The notes beneath the pieces were generated by a model. That model saw nothing but the letters and a program-made list of their open reading frames with translations, was not told the DNA's origin and made no database searches. 64,000 nucleotides of DNA, from assembly GCA_011009095.1 (NCBI GenBank), contig VTPC01090557.1:62001-126000 (forward strand). Direction: 5' to 3'. The DNA is from Ignelater luminosus (lineage: Eukaryota > Arthropoda > Insecta > Coleoptera > Elateridae). Both the position numbers and the translations under genes were made by a program. Below are positions 23,340 through 37,039 of this stretch, in pieces (position 1 is the first letter of the stretch; every line of letters starts with the position of its first letter).

Positions 23340-25000
23340 AGTGTAGTCAAAAATATGTCACATATAAGACGTAGAAGACTCATCATAGGAGAAGTCACAA
23401 GATCTAATCGCAACACCCAAAACGTTGTTTAACTGTGCTCAGAAAAAGTTTTTTTTTTTATAACTATAGGAACGTGAGAATAGAGGCAAAATATAAACAA
23501 AAAACTTTCCATTGTTAGGTTGTTTTGTTCATTTGTTTCTTTACAAATTTTTAATTAAATCAAAAATTGAATATTTATATCTCATCCCTTAATTTTCTTT
23601 TAATAAAAATTTCACCCACTCATCACGTAAACGGTTTAAAAAATAATTGTTACAGGCAGCCATTAATTACCCAATTACCAAGTAAATGTTGATTAACATA
23701 TTAACATAAAATTCCGCAAATTAATTCAATTTATTAAAGCCTCATTTAATACAGTTTTTACTTTTTTATCCGATGATGACATGAAAATTTTCCCAAAGGA
23801 CCGTTGAACATTATTAACAAGTAAAAAGCTAGCCAGTCTTTCTTTATTTGTCTCCTTTCATCTGTTTTTTTAAATTTTTGCAAAACTGCCATACCGATCA
23901 GATTTTATCAAAGGAGCAGGGTGTAAACGTGGGAGAGAAAAAAACGAGCAAGAAAATATCATCGCTGCCGGATGTTGGAAAACTTAAATGGCGAAGTTTT
24001 CCGTGTTTATTTAGATTAATTGAAGACTGAGAATGAATTTGTAATCGTTACGGTGATCGAAGTATTACTTCTGAAATTGGTTTATTCCTTAAATGTATGA
24101 AATTTTCACATGTAAATAATTACAATGTTTTAATTAAAAATTAATTTAAAAAAAATAAAAATTTGTATTGTAGAAGAAAGGATACAAAAAATGTTGTAAC
24201 AAGAAATTGCTTTTTAATTGTAGATTTTTACAACAGAAGCTCTAAATGTCCGCGAGGAGTAATTTAGAATTGAACATAGGATTTGTATTTTTATATCTTT
24301 GAAAATAAAAAAAACAATAGAATTTAATCGATCAAAGTGCTTTTTTTATATTTAAAAGCGTTTTCAAACAAAAGACATTTTTTTTCAGAGTATTACTATT
24401 TGTACATTTGAATGCTGAATATCGCCAGGAACTTAATGAATTTGGTGAGATAATGAAGCCTGTTGTTAATTCATTGACATTTTACTGTATAGATTGTTTT
24501 TGTTTATATAGGGTGTCCTACTCCAAAAAACTAAACTGTCTAATGTCTGGTTTTGTTTTCTATTAATAATAATAATAATAATATATCAAGAAATTATAAG
24601 AAAGGAAACTTTACAAGCTTTTAGTTTCCTTCTTCTTTTGTTATTTACTCGAGTTTATAAGTGTATTTTATAAATTAATAAGATTTAAATGTGACAACAA
24701 ATAAGAATATGCGCAAACTTAAAGTTTCCTAACAACAGATATTGACTTTTGTTCTGGCTTTTCATCTGATAAACTTTTACTGTATGTTTTCTTTCAATTA
24801 TTGCTAGCAGGATGTTTTAATAAAAATTAAATTTTTTGTTTTCCTCCGATACAGAATCATGTCAAAGGAATATTTTTCTATCATAATAATAAAAAGCAAT
24901 TATAAGCTCACAAAGCTGGTTTTATTTATTTAATTATAACAATCAAGTTGCCTTTATTCAATTGTCATATTGTTGAAAAGTTAACAAAATTAAAAACAAA
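23340..25000. other. AT-rich stretch, nothing recognised
   Basis: Only short low-complexity frames and an AAT tract near 24565. Confidence 0.5.
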
Positions 25001-25014
25001 AACAAAAAAATGAT

Positions 25015-25095
25015 TTGTTACGTGAGTGGTATAGGTCGTTTACCATCACCTAAAAAACCTGGGTTCAAATCCAAGTAAAACCGATTTTTTTTTAA
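25015..25095 (+). repeat. tRNA-like SINE head or tRNA pseudogene
   Basis: GTGAGTGGTATAGG (A-box-like) and CTGGGTTCAAATCC (B-box) lie about 30 bases apart and are followed by an oligo-T run. No clean acceptor stem is seen. Confidence 0.5.
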
Positions 25096-25708
25096 TTACT
25101 AGAAAGTGAAATTACGCTTTTAGAACGATGTGGGTGTGGAACTGATCATTTCGTTCATTTTCAACAATAACATTATTTTGTTTCAACGTATAGTTCTCCT
25201 TAATTGCAGCTTTTGTTAGGCTTTTGAAAATGAAGTACAAGTGCTATGAAAAGGTAGTGTTATTGTTAAAAACAAATGAAATCGTCATTTTACTTTTTGA
25301 TTATAAAAAAAATCGCCTTTACTTGGATTTGAATCTGCGTTTTCTAAGTGACAGCAAGAGATCTACGCCGCTAGTGCAACAAGACGTTGATAACGGCAAT
25401 AGTTCAATACTACAAAATGATTTTTCATTCTCAATTATGTAATGCACTCCAGTAATATCATGTAGTACTTGGATTTCTTTTTAAACATAATATTTACTTA
25501 CAACTTATTTTACGAGTACTTGCTATGTCCCACTATCCCGTGGAAACCCTGTATAACAGAAATGTTGTTCATCTTGTTAATGGCACTGAACTTTCATACC
25601 CTTGCGTAGGCAAATATAAAAACTCTTTAAAATGAAATTCCTGGTCATTAAAGCGATAGACGACGAAAGTTTTTATAAAATGAAGCCAGTTGTTAATCTG
25701 ATAATCTT

Positions 25709-26300
25709 ATGCCATTGACTGTCTTTGATTCAATTTCAGTCACAGTTGTTTATCATAAAACGTTAAATATTTCTAAAGGAGTAGTAACATGTAAAGATCT
25801 GACATATGCAAGCAAGGAAGAAGTTAAGGGCAATCTTAAAAGTCAAAGAGTCACTATTAAGAAAGGTCAAGACATAGTTAGGACCTCATCCATACTACTT
25901 ACCTTTAATAGCACAACGTTACCTGGAAAAATCAAGGCAGGTTATTACAGTCTTCCGGTTCACATGTGCATGTACCCACTCCCCTAAGGTGCTATAGATG
26001 CCAAGACTTTGGGCATACATCTCCCAATTATAAAAGCAAACAACGCTGTATCTATGGTTGCGAACTTCACCCTGAAGTAAATTATCAGACTCCAATTAAA
26101 TGTGTTAAGTGCGATGGACGTTATTTGGCCAGGTCAGAGAGTTGTCTAACTTGTAAAACAGAAATGGTTATACAGAGCCTGGAAATTACAAAAAATATTA
26201 GTAACTTAGAAGCAAAGAAAGAGCTGCAAATTTTCTCGGGTGCTTTACCTACCTCGTAATCTGCAGTAACTGCCAATAAACCTAATCCGGTAGTAAATAG
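25709..26300 (+). pseudogene. LINE ORF1 (jockey-like gag protein with CCHC knuckles)
   Basis: Two overlapping frames read VTCKDLTYASKEEVKGNLKS, then LTFNSTTLPGKIKAGYYSL, and next LRCYRCQDFGHTSPNYKSKQ, CIYGCELHPEVNYQ and CVKCDGRYLARSESC. The CxxC...H...C pattern and the upstream RNA-binding-like segment are those of jockey-clade LINE ORF1 proteins, which bind element RNA. A frameshift separates the two halves near 25980. No ATG context is convincing; the 5' part may be truncated. Confidence 0.75.
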
Positions 26301-26559
26301 TAATGAACCGATAACGTCTCTTCGAACAGATTTTATGCCCGAAAAACAGAAATGATTAGAAAAGAAATCCAATCCTACTTAATAGGATCTAATATCATGT
26401 CACTAAGACCACAGCGTACTTCTTACTTCCCAGCACTCCTACGACTTCCAAAAAAGAGACAAGAAGTAATGCACCTGCATTTCCATCTCGAACTGTCATC
26501 AAGACTAAACCCGTATCTACCAGCATTATTCTGAGGATATTGAATCTGTTGTAACATTG

Positions 26560-28190
26560 GACGTCGACGTTAAGTTGTATAGACACCGAAAATGATGAAG
26601 AACATCAGCGACATACCAGACCCCTACCCAACGCCTCTTCCATCTGAGCCGTTCTCACCTTTTTGCCCCATCTACCTATACTACTCCATTTCCAGCCGCA
26701 AACATTATCATCCCGCGATACCAGCTTAGACTAAATCGCCACAATCCCGAAAAGCGCCGTGCCACTTCTAAAAGCTTCGCCACCAACCTTACTCCCACCG
26801 TCACTACCTACTTCATAACAGGATTGTATAAGTCAGTCTTTACTCTTAAAACCCTGACCACCAAACTAAAGAAAATTCTTGGTCTGTATGCGACCGGTAC
26901 GACAAAGATCTCTAGCTTACAGGGCGAGCTACGAGCCAGGTTCGGGTGTCTTCGCAGCATCTAAAGCCCTTCATCATTTGCCACATCCCTCTAAACCCGC
27001 CTCTTTCTTATGCGTCGAGCTCAACGTCACTTTGAACGAAATCGTGAACGATCTCTGTGCATAGAGAATGTCTTTCTCCTGCGTGCGACGCATTCGCCCC
27101 CGAGCCATTGATCACAAGACGACGCTTATGCAAGGCTTCGCTTAATGCGCTACAAAGGACGTTCGGATGTTCAACCAAATTTGACCAGCCCTACTCAGAG
27201 TGCATTGTCAGGACTCCTACCTGCAGCGTCTTAAATACTGCCCACCAAATTGCATCATGCAAATCCTCCGCGTCGCCTTTTCCTTGCAATGCCCCAACGC
27301 GCCCTCTTCTCGTCTTGTTCCCGAAGCGGCCGCCCTTTCGAAACCCGCCGGCCAACCCTCCACCTCATGCATCCGGGAGTTCCTATCCTTTTTTGTGTTT
27401 TCGTGCTTTAACCTCTTCCCAAATGAAAGTGATCACATCCATAAAGTCCAGTTTCCTTCTTTGTTCTCCGTGTCAAAGCATCCTACTCCAGAAACCTGTC
27501 TACGTATTCTTCTTCTAAAACCCACTCCTAGAAACTTCATTCCATAATCTCCACAATTAATTGTTACCAATAGATCAAGGTGTGCGACTGGAAACTGTTA
27601 ATCTCAACAAATGGCGCAACAAACACCCGCTAGTTGAGAATTTGGTCTTCACGGACCACGTCCACACTCTTGCCACGATTAAAACCCATTTTAAAAAGTC
27701 TCACTCCCTGTCCCTATCCAGATTTCGCGTCTTTCGCAAGGACCGCAACCAAGCCGGAGCGCCCCCTGCCGTTTACCGTATGCTTCCTGCCAGCGACTTT
27801 TAGATTCTCCAACATTTCTCAGACCTACACGTTTTTGCTATCACCATCTACCTGTCGGACAGCGTCCCGGTGCACATCTTTGCTATTTTTATTCCGCCCC
27901 AGGCCCGTTTAAATTCTGCCGGTCTCGCGCACTGACTGCTTCAACTAAGTTGCCTGACTCTTGACATCAGCATCCGCCCTCAGGAATTAGTGCTCAATGC
28001 CTTCCATCCTATCTCTCTATAAGCCATACCGCTTTCCAGTACTTACAAACTACCACCCATTCTACCCCATCTGGTTAAGCAGAAGTTCGATCTTCTAAAT
28101 ACCCGGCCGCCTCTGACGTTGTACGACGACGAGGCATCTTAAGAAATTTTGCCCACGGTGCCAAGCACCCTAGCGCCAACCTTGCTGAGA
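26560..28190 (+). pseudogene. C-rich LINE block with endonuclease start
   Basis: This 1.6-kb block is strongly C-rich on the + strand and unlike its surroundings. From about 27590 it reads VNLNKWRNKHPLVENLVFTD, then FKKSHSLSLSRFRVFRKDRN and YLSDSVPVHIFAIFIPPQAR, which follow the N-terminal apurinic-type endonuclease of jockey-like LINE ORF2. The proline- and cysteine-rich part at 26580-27540 is probably the end of ORF1. Stops and frameshifts are frequent. It may or may not belong to the same copy as the ORF1 at 25.7-26.3 kb, whose codon use differs. Confidence 0.6.
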
Positions 28191-29065
28191 TAGTTAACAG
28201 TGGTTTACCTCTACAGGTAGTTTGGTGAAGAACAGATTAGTTTTGTGAGAATGTTTAAAAGTAGGACTAAGCTAAGAAACTGAGGTCGCACGAAACATCT
28301 CCATTAATGCAAACTTTGATCTTGTCACCAGATTAGCTTTCTGTTTTCTCAATCTAAAAAAAGAGTAGTGAAGGAAAACGTAGAATTCACAAAGCGTCAT
28401 TAGTTAACTTACACAGATTCAGGCAAGAAAAAAGGCAAAAATTCTGACTAAGCCAATTGCGGAGGCCCAATGGTCGTTTAACTGCAAGGTTACAACAACC
28501 AGGTTAGCTTTTCGTAAGGATATTAAAGAAAACTCCGACAAAACTACGAAGGCTTCAACAACACAACTTCAACGAGATCGATTTAAATGGTACATACCAC
28601 TCTAACATTAGATTTCGCAATGTTTCTACCAGGAAACTAATAAAACGATTAAAGCTTTCAACGAATCCAAACAAAAGTTAACCGAAAGCGTAATATGACT
28701 TTGAAGCTGCAACTAAATAACTTCTACGGATCTCAGTTACATTTGAATCTTCTCTTCCACGAAGCATTAAAGGTTCATCGCAGAAGAAATAAACTTCAGT
28801 CAGACGGAAGCTTTAGCACTCCACGGGAATCTTTCCGCGCTAAAAATAACCATCTGCTAGCAATATAAACTCAACGTATTTAATATTAATCTCATAAACC
28901 ACTTGTAGCTCAAAGATTTCTAAGACTACACACTCTCGTAATTTCACATCGAAATTTAACAGAACATTCTAGTAAGAGACGGTACTAGAGGATGATATGA
29001 AAACTCTAGCAGAAAGATAAAGAAAGCCTTCGCCCAACCAACCGTCTTAGACCTGTGGATCTTGT
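28191..29065. other. Unclassified stretch
   Basis: Less AT-rich than average for the window, with no recognisable frame. Possibly old mobile DNA following the LINE block. Confidence 0.4.
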
Positions 29066-30166
29066 AACGGCACAGTTAATTAGGTTGGTGTAAGTAACAT
29101 CAATGTAATTTTGATATCTAATGGTTTTATTTTTGTTAAGTAAATTTTCTCAAATTATGGTCAGATCTGGAATTTATTCTGCATAATCATCTGATTAAAT
29201 TTGAAACTGTTAATTTCTTCATTGCATAATTATCTGAAAGTCCTAACTAGAATTAAAACGGTATAAAAATGATCAAAAATCATTGATTATATTTTAAATC
29301 TACCCTACAATCTACAGTTAGTCCATTCAAATTTCCAGGTAAGATACATTTTTTGTCATTATTGTATTGTGTGTCTTGCTGTTTGGCATTCATCATTCAA
29401 TTAGCGAATCTTAGAGAGAATGGGTGCGTTTTATTGTTAGTTCATTTTGTGTAAAATTTTAGTAAATTCCCTTGGAGAATCTGAAGGTAAAATTGAAGTT
29501 TTTCATCAAATCACTGCTGGTATTAAAAATATTGGAATGTTTCTATAGAGATACATCTTTTGTTTAATTGCTTAGTATTTGTTTGAAATTTTTTCGGTGA
29601 TTTCCCGTAAGATATCGGTTTGTAATCATTACAATCGCATATCCATATCTCTTAATGGTTTGTCAATTAAACAGTGAATTTTATACCTTCATTTTTGTAC
29701 TTGTTATTAAAAGTTAGAATAACTTGAATCAGTTTAAATTAGACTTTCTTGTAGTTTTAAGATTCTTAAGATTCTACTTGTTTAAACCGTTTCAAAATGT
29801 TAGTTAAGTTATTGTAACTAAGTCGAGTAGTATTAAGGGAATTTAATATTCTGATGACGTCATTTTTTTAATTTTTAGTTTAATAATTAAGAAACAGAGC
29901 TTAGAACTTAATAACTGATGGTTTTTTGTAATGCATTTATGAATAGAAATATAATAAACTTTATGTTGGTTGGCTTTTCACCAGTATGTTTCTCATTTAT
30001 TATATCGCATAACAAGACTGCAAAACATTACGTACTATTCCGTGCGTTTAACTAATTGTTAGACTTAACAAACTTTTAATATAAGTGGTCACACATTATT
30101 TAATGGAGCAAAATTCGTAATCTGCAATTCCTTGTGCTACTTTTAACAAAGTTTGAGTTTCTTTGT
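29066..30166 (+). mobile_element. LTR-like repeat, second family (fossil)
   Basis: Starts TGTAACGGCACAG, has a TATA motif (GGTATAAAAATG) and a TGACGTCA box, and ends near TTGTTACA. The first 550 bases match 13207-13790. The layout resembles the 1.7-kb units of the right-hand third, but the sequence is different. The right border is uncertain. Confidence 0.45.
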
Positions 30167-32139
30167 TACACGCACCATTTGCTTTCTAAAATGGAGAATA
30201 TACAAAAAAAGGTTAAACACTTCCTACACTCTCTTTGAAAATTTTAAGGAAATTAACAAATAAATTCAGTAAGTACTTAAGTAAGTGAGATCCTTAAGTG
30301 TAGGCGGCACAGAAAAATGAAAAAGATATTTTAAAGATATCACAAACAAGACTGACCTTTCGAAGAATTAATCATTTACTACACTTCTAAACGTTCAAAT
30401 CCGTGAAAAGCTCTCACTTTAACATATTGAAAACTCACACAATGGAAGCTTTAACCACAACAACGACACATCCCGCGAATAAACGAACCGTTTTATGGGT
30501 ATTATATACAAGAACAATTTGGATGCGAATAGCTGCTGTGTGCACCACTTATTACGTAAAGGTAGATTAAAGCAGGTTGGTGTGTATATTACTTAACAAT
30601 CACGATCGCGTGGTTTCGCATAAATTATCAAACAAAATGAACACCCGAACACCCTTTAAAATTGTTGAATTCATCAACGGTTCTCATCTTAATGAGTTTA
30701 TTTTTTAGGGCACGTGATCATTTCCTTGATTGACACGCTTTTGCTTTTGCATTATTTAGGGTTGAATTTTCATGAGACATAATTTTGCGTGTTTTCAGGA
30801 CAGGGATAAATTGATATCTAGCATTACTTACTAGTAAATAAATTTAATTTCAAACGCATATCAAATATTCGTTTGGTTTTCAGCGTCATTTCATCCTTTG
30901 ATTCTTTTTATCAAGAGAATATTATGCGAAGCCTAATCATACTTGTAATACAACATCAAAGGAAGCTGAAAAGAGGTTGTTAAATTTTAATTTTATTCAA
31001 CTTTTGTTTGTTCCGTTTCTTTGTATGGTTTGCAAATATTTTGATTTTTTGTTTAATGCTAAACGTATACCTGTATAAATATAAAACAACAAAGAGGCGT
31101 TTTTAGGTATACAATTACGAAATTATTAAAAGCTTTAATTCGAGAGATTTGCTTGCTTTACGGATGTCAAAAAGATAAAAAATTATTTTAGGCCCAAACA
31201 CAAAATGTAAGACTGTTTCAGAGCTGATTAAATATACAAGGTGTACCAAGTTGGATATTCCAGTCGAATATATCAGTTATTACAAAACTAAAAGATTTCA
31301 AACTTTTAAATGCAATATGGGAATGAGGAATCTATAAACGAGTTACATTATCAATACTACATCCCACAGAAAGTGTCAACCTTTTAAAGTTAAATGCAGC
31401 ATTTTATCCTAACGATTGATGTAAATGAATTCCAATTAAATATCGAGCAATCGTTTAAATCTTCAATTAAAGTATGCCGTGGCTATACATCACGTGAGGA
31501 CGGTAGTTTAGACACAGTCAAACAAGTGACAGATTGCAAATAAAAGATTTAAATTTAAAATTTGATTACTGACAGAGTTTAATAATAATACATTAGATAA
31601 TTCATTATAATTTATTAATTAATTTACAATTTTTTAAAAATGTATTTACAACTCGACTTTAGAATGTTACTTTCGCACTGGAATAAAAATAAACGGTGAG
31701 TGGAAATATTCTATCCGGAAAAACATCCAGATTTTTCTACGACGTGCTAAAACATTATTCTGAAGTACGGGTAGTGTCAAACAAAAACCAAAAAGTACTC
31801 GAACCCCAGAAAATTGCGGCAGTTTCTGAAATTGTGACTAAAATTTCTCAGACTTCGACTCGAATAATTTTCCAGCAAGCTTGCTGCAATATTGACTTTT
31901 CTTTTGTTACTACGCTCATTCTTACCACAATAGAGAAATTACTGCATAAAAAGACGTGCGACAAGAACCAGGATCACGATTGAGGCAAATGAGGCCCCGG
32001 TAGAACGCTTACGCGTGCCATTTTACACTCGGTGTACTGGTTACCCATCCTTGAATAACTATGGTTTTTGTTTTTTTTGTAGCAAGTTACTTCATTTGCC
32101 GGTTAATTAAGTCATTTAATTGTAAATATTTATCTGTCG
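30167..32139. other. AT-rich stretch, nothing firm
   Basis: One 95-codon frame at 31696-31983 (starting MSGNILSGKT) has no recognised relatives. Nothing else is supported. Confidence 0.4.
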
Positions 32140-32600
32140 AGTCATCCTATCCGTCTCCCACCCGCAAAACCCTCTCTCTCGCGCTGCGCTATTATAACCT
32201 CAGCAAGACCCCGGTGATCCTTTTGAGACACTCGAACTAATTCACAACACCAAACCTCTTGTCTGTCTGTTGTCCCCTACCGCAGTGTACCTGGGTATTA
32301 CGTCCTTGAAAGCGTTTTATTCACATCCCAAGAAAATTCAAAAAATCTAAGCACTCCCCAGCCATTCTTCCGGCCACCAGCAACACGTCTATATTATCAA
32401 CTTACCAAATGCCGCAACAGAATTATCTCCACAATCTCCCCTTCCCTGTCGCAATTCTGTTTTATGTTTCAGATTACATCAATATTCCATCCAAGCAGCT
32501 AAATCTACAGAAACTCGGGACGATTTCCTTTGCACCAGCGGCAGCGGTGAACACGAGGAGAGACTGGCGACCGTCCGCGTTTACCTAATTAAATTACCAA
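32140..32600 (+). other. C-rich block, possible LINE remnant
   Basis: A C-rich + strand segment in AT-rich DNA with base composition like the 26.6-28.2 kb LINE block. No motif is convincing in any frame; the link to LINEs rests on composition only. Confidence 0.3.
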
Positions 32601-32939
32601 ATTACCATAAACCTACAGTGGTTTCTACTGCTTCGCAGCAGCAGGAACAATCATGATTTAACCTTGAACCTAATTCCAGTTTTGAGTTTCAAACAAGAAC
32701 ATCCGAAGGAATAGTAAGAATGGTAAGACCGAATACAATAAACCGACCGACGATATAGCCTGATACCGACATCGTTTATACCCAAAACAGTTTATACGTC
32801 CGACCGATATCGTTATTGCTTTTACCTATACAAATTTTCTTCCGACCGACCGATATCAAAATATTGTTATAGCCAACCACTACCGCCACCGTTACCATCT
32901 TAACATAGCCAACATCTTAGCACGCTTAGTGGCTTTTAT

Positions 32940-33660
32940 GCGGCCAGTTTCGAAACTCGGGTTCGGGTCGGGCCAGGCCTCATTTTAAAGATTTATCGGG
33001 CTTTTTGAGTCTACGCTTGGTCAATCAGGCTGTTCGGACCTGTCGAGCCTATCGGGCCGCTTAGCGGACAATTTTTGCACTGCACCGCAGCGAGATCCCT
33101 TTCAAGTCAAATCGCACCGGAACAGGCGTTATTTTTCCACTAATATTATTTTCACACTGAACCGAAGAGGAAGATTTTTGTACTGTACCGTAGGCTGGAA
33201 GGATTTCTTGATCTAGTCTTTGCGAGGCCTGGTCCAAAGAAAAAAACCTATCAGGCTTTCCGGGCTTAGGTCTGATCAATCGGACTGTCGGACCGTTCGA
33301 GCTTGACGGGCCGTTTGGTCCTGTCCGGTTGTCAGGGCTTCTCAGGCTTATCGGGCCGCGTAATTGACGATCTTTGCACTGCACCGCACCGAGATGCCTT
33401 TCATACCAAACTGCACCGAAACAGGCGTTATTTTCCTGCTGAATCAAAGCGTTCTCATACTGACCCAGACCAGCATTATTTTCATATTGAATCGAAGAGG
33501 ATCTTCGCACTGTACTGCAGGTGGAAAGGATTTCTTGGTCTGGCCTTCGTGCAATCTGGCTAAAAGAGTAAAATCTATTGGGTTTTCTAGGCCTCTTGGA
33601 TTGTTCGAGCTTCTCAGACTTTTTGGGCTTTTCGGGGCTATCAAGAAGTTATCGGGTTTT
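32940..33660 (-). repeat. 9-bp-period array with a 299-bp tandem duplication
   Basis: Nonamer arrays (for example CGTTCGAGC, TTGACGGGC, TTATCGGGC) alternate with two units of a longer segment that starts near CTTTGCACTGCACCGC (33077 and 33376, period 299 bases) and contains GAAACAGGCGTTATTTT and GGAAGGATTTCTTG. The left edge (32940-33000) is the inverted counterpart of 38520-38590. Non-coding. Confidence 0.8.
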
Positions 33661-33789
33661 TTTCACATCAAGTTGGATTATGGGGCCTAGGAATTTCGGC
33701 CCGTGCAATGCTCTACCTCTTAGTATTCTAAACCTTTATGTTGGCATGGTAAGCGTACTCCCATATTGCAAATAATATTTGATAGTTGC

Positions 33790-34735
33790 ATCGCTGTGTA
33801 GCTTGATTAAAAGACAAAGAGGGCGTCTTTCTCTTTCCTCGCTTTTGCCCAAATCTTCTTCCGTGATGGCGATGGTTTTACGAAAGGGAAAGGAGGGTGC
33901 GCCGTAACATTAGGTGGTGACGCCAGAGATTCGCCGTCGGGCGAGTCTCCGTCTTACCAACTGGCCTTATGGAGCTGCACAGAAACGGGCGAACGTTTAT
34001 AATGTTTCGTTCGGATCCGACAAACACGATTGCGTCGGGCCTTTTATTGGTTTTTGGTTTTTAGATTGGAAGCTTCGTGCCGATTGTGTTTTATTTGTTC
34101 CTTTTTGTTTTAAACAAGAGATAAAGATAAAGAGAAAGAGAGCATATCTGTCGAATGGGTTTGTCGTATCAACTTCAGATTTTTTCCGTTATTTGTTTTT
34201 GATTTGGCGTATACTTTGTACTTCGGGAACGGCTGATCCTATCAAGATGGAACTTTAATTGTATCTCTATGGGATGATACTTTGAATGCTAGGTATTGTG
34301 GAACAATGGCTTTTAAGTAAAATCCGATGCTCTTTTGTGTTTTTAATAGATGTTTTGTATCTCAAGAACGTTTGGTCCTATCGAGATGGAACTTTGATCG
34401 TTAGGTGTGGTGCCAGAGTAGCTTTTAGAACACGTGGGGCAGTCATTTGTTTTTTTGCCAGATATCCTATATGTCGATAACGACTGTTCCTATCAAGATG
34501 AAACTTTGATTGTTAGATTTGACGGATGAATGGGTTTTAAACCATCCAAGCATCACCGACCTTCTTTTGTTTTTTTTAACAAGTGTTTTGTGTGTCAGAA
34601 ACGGCTGGTCTTATCGAGATAGGACTTTGCCGTTTAGGTGTAGTGGGAGAGTGATTTTGATACGATCCATGATACACTGACTTTGTTTTCTTTCCTTGGC
34701 AGATGTCTTGTAACCAGAGCTGCGCAAAGTCGGAT
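33790..34735 (+). repeat. R1 repeat, long copy with four tail units
   Basis: Head at 33790-34050 (GAGGGCGTC..., TTACCAACTGGCC, GTTCGGATCCGAC), spacer with GATAAAGAGAAAGAG, then four tail units of about 110-146 bases (cores near 34210, 34356, 34466, 34586), each with a version of GTCCTATCGAGATGGAACTT. It is inverted relative to the copy at 37.04-37.73 kb. Confidence 0.8.
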
Positions 34736-35911
34736 CTTCAGTCATCAATATTGTTGTGTTGGAGAACGAAGCAGAGCATTCTGCGAACAAAATCGACTCC
34801 GGTCAGTGGTCGCTGCAGGTAACCACACCCGCATCTATTCTGAAAGAGTTGAGAAATTTGAGTGACACGACAATGCAATTTCGAAAGTATTTTAGTGTTT
34901 ATCTAATTATTATCTTGCATTGGGAATTTTATTTACACCTTATTATCAAACATTAGCAGTGCTGCCAATCCCCGGATAAGATTTCTGGAGTACCGTCTTT
35001 TTTACTGCAGTGCCTGGACGTGAAAGAATTCATTGGTAGTAAGAGAGCAAACTCGAAAAACTGGCACCCAAGCACCGTCTGCAATAAATCGATTACCGAA
35101 TCCGAAAAGAATGCTTTCTTCTTGTTTATTACAAAAGGCGTTGAAAGAATTATTTTTTCTTACTTTTCTCTTTTCTTATTGGTGTACAGCTTCGTGATAA
35201 GCTATCCCGTTACTTTTTGCTCTCGCTGAGCGCCTTGATTTTTCTCCTTGATAGGTTTCAGTAGCACCAAACATTTTATTTTGTTTCTGAAACTGTAATT
35301 ATTACTAATAATCTTTTAGTGAAGTTTTACTACTGTCCAGTATTTACCATTCGTGGAAGAAATTTGCTGTGTTGACACTTGTTGCATAACAAACTATTGC
35401 AACAAGTCTCTCAACTAATAAAATAGAGGCAGAGGCCTTATAACAAATTACATAAAAGAAAATTTAGAATTTTTAGTTCTTCTCAGACTTTTCGCCTGAT
35501 AACCAGTAGTTCTGAACCGTAATTAACAGTGCTTGTAACTGTCAGTTTTTGATGGATTACGAAAATGTTTATTAATGCAAGTTCATGCAATCCTAAATGT
35601 AAAGAATTCATTTAAAAATAAAATTTCATAAATAAAATACCGATACCTTTTCTATTTGCATAAACTTTTCCAATTTCTCTTTCTATCCCATAATAAATGC
35701 AAATCAAAGTAAGATTGCATTTTCCGAAAGGCTGACGCCTTCTTGTCGTATGCGTATGCTTACTAATGGTTTTTAATTTTATGACTGTACGACAGAATTT
35801 AAATGAAAAAAAAATCTGTGCAAAACAAAACAAGGGTATAAAGATTATACTTCATAATTATTCGCATATATTTGAATAAAAAATTCTTTCGGATCTTCCG
35901 TTATTACCAAC

Positions 35912-36241
35912 ATGTCAGTTCTAGTTCTTAAATTTATCATTTTTAACATATACGTACGAACAGAGAGTAGTTCGCGTGTTGAAAACGTTGAATTAATTAA
36001 TGAATTAATAGGAAATGGTGGGTGTGTTTATCCCTCGGGATCGTTGTTTCTGAATATGATAAACTTGGATTACCGTGATATCACGGATTATCGTTCTGCG
36101 ACAATAAATTCGTTGAAAATGATATCAAAGTATAAAAGAAAAATGTATATGCAGGTTAATGTTGGGGGGAGAAATCGATTGATTTATTTTTTGTTTTGCG
36201 TATTCATCCTAGTTCCAAAATTAATTTGTGCAAAGCAACCG
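35912..36241 (+). other. Unrecognised open frame of 110 codons
   Basis: The frame reads MSVLVLKFIIFNIYVRTESS and ends with a hydrophobic stretch, LIYFLFCVFILVPKLICAKQ. The last part, from the Met at about residue 80, has the shape of a signal peptide. No homology is recognised. It lies in the 2.3-kb spacer between inverted R1 copies. It may be chance. Confidence 0.2.
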
Positions 36242-37039
36242 TGACAAGCTGATTTACGTTTGTTTAACACTCGATGTTGTCGAAAAGTATTTTATGACTG
36301 CTCTGCGAGAAAAAATTGCCTGGTACGTACAGTGGCTTAGCTTATGATTAAACAGTGAGTTTCAGGGAAAGCTGCATATCTTTTTAAAAGGTATAATCTT
36401 TGGAAAAATTAGAAGTTAGTAGTTTACAGAAGAAAACATTTTATTTGCCTTCATAGTGTTTATTTATTTACTAACGCATATTTTAGTACCTTTTTGTGTT
36501 TTTATCTCAAAATTCAAAATTGTCGTAAGCTCTCTTAGATAAGATTTGATAAGAATGTCTGTATAAAACAATTTAATATCATAAATTATTAATTGTCAAG
36601 AAATTTTAGACATTTTTTACTACAAATTTAATTTCCAATAACATGAAACAACAAGAAAATTGTCGTTTTTTTAGTACAATGCTGTTATGTTTAACAGTAG
36701 CTTCCTGAAATACCTACCAACTTAAAGATGACAACATTGCTACAAATTGTGATAGCTGCATTGCATTATGGTTGCAGTGTTCCAGTTTAGTTGGTAATTT
36801 CATTCCTTAACTCTTCTCAAGCAGATCTAAACCCGCAAACCGCAATTGTAACGCCAAGTAAATTTCATAGACCTAAAACAGAATTAATTCAACAGTCGCA
36901 AATTTTAGTATAATTCGAATTTTGCCGAATGCTTCCAGAATTACAAGACGATTGTGATTTCAGATGCAAGCCCATCGTCACCGCAGCCGGGTTTACTCAC
37001 TAAATAGTTGTAGGTTAGGTTTAAAACGTTTTGCTTGTT

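Noticed and set aside
27057-27912. Several overlapping frames of 80-153 codons
   Set aside because: Parts of one decayed C-rich LINE, not separate genes.
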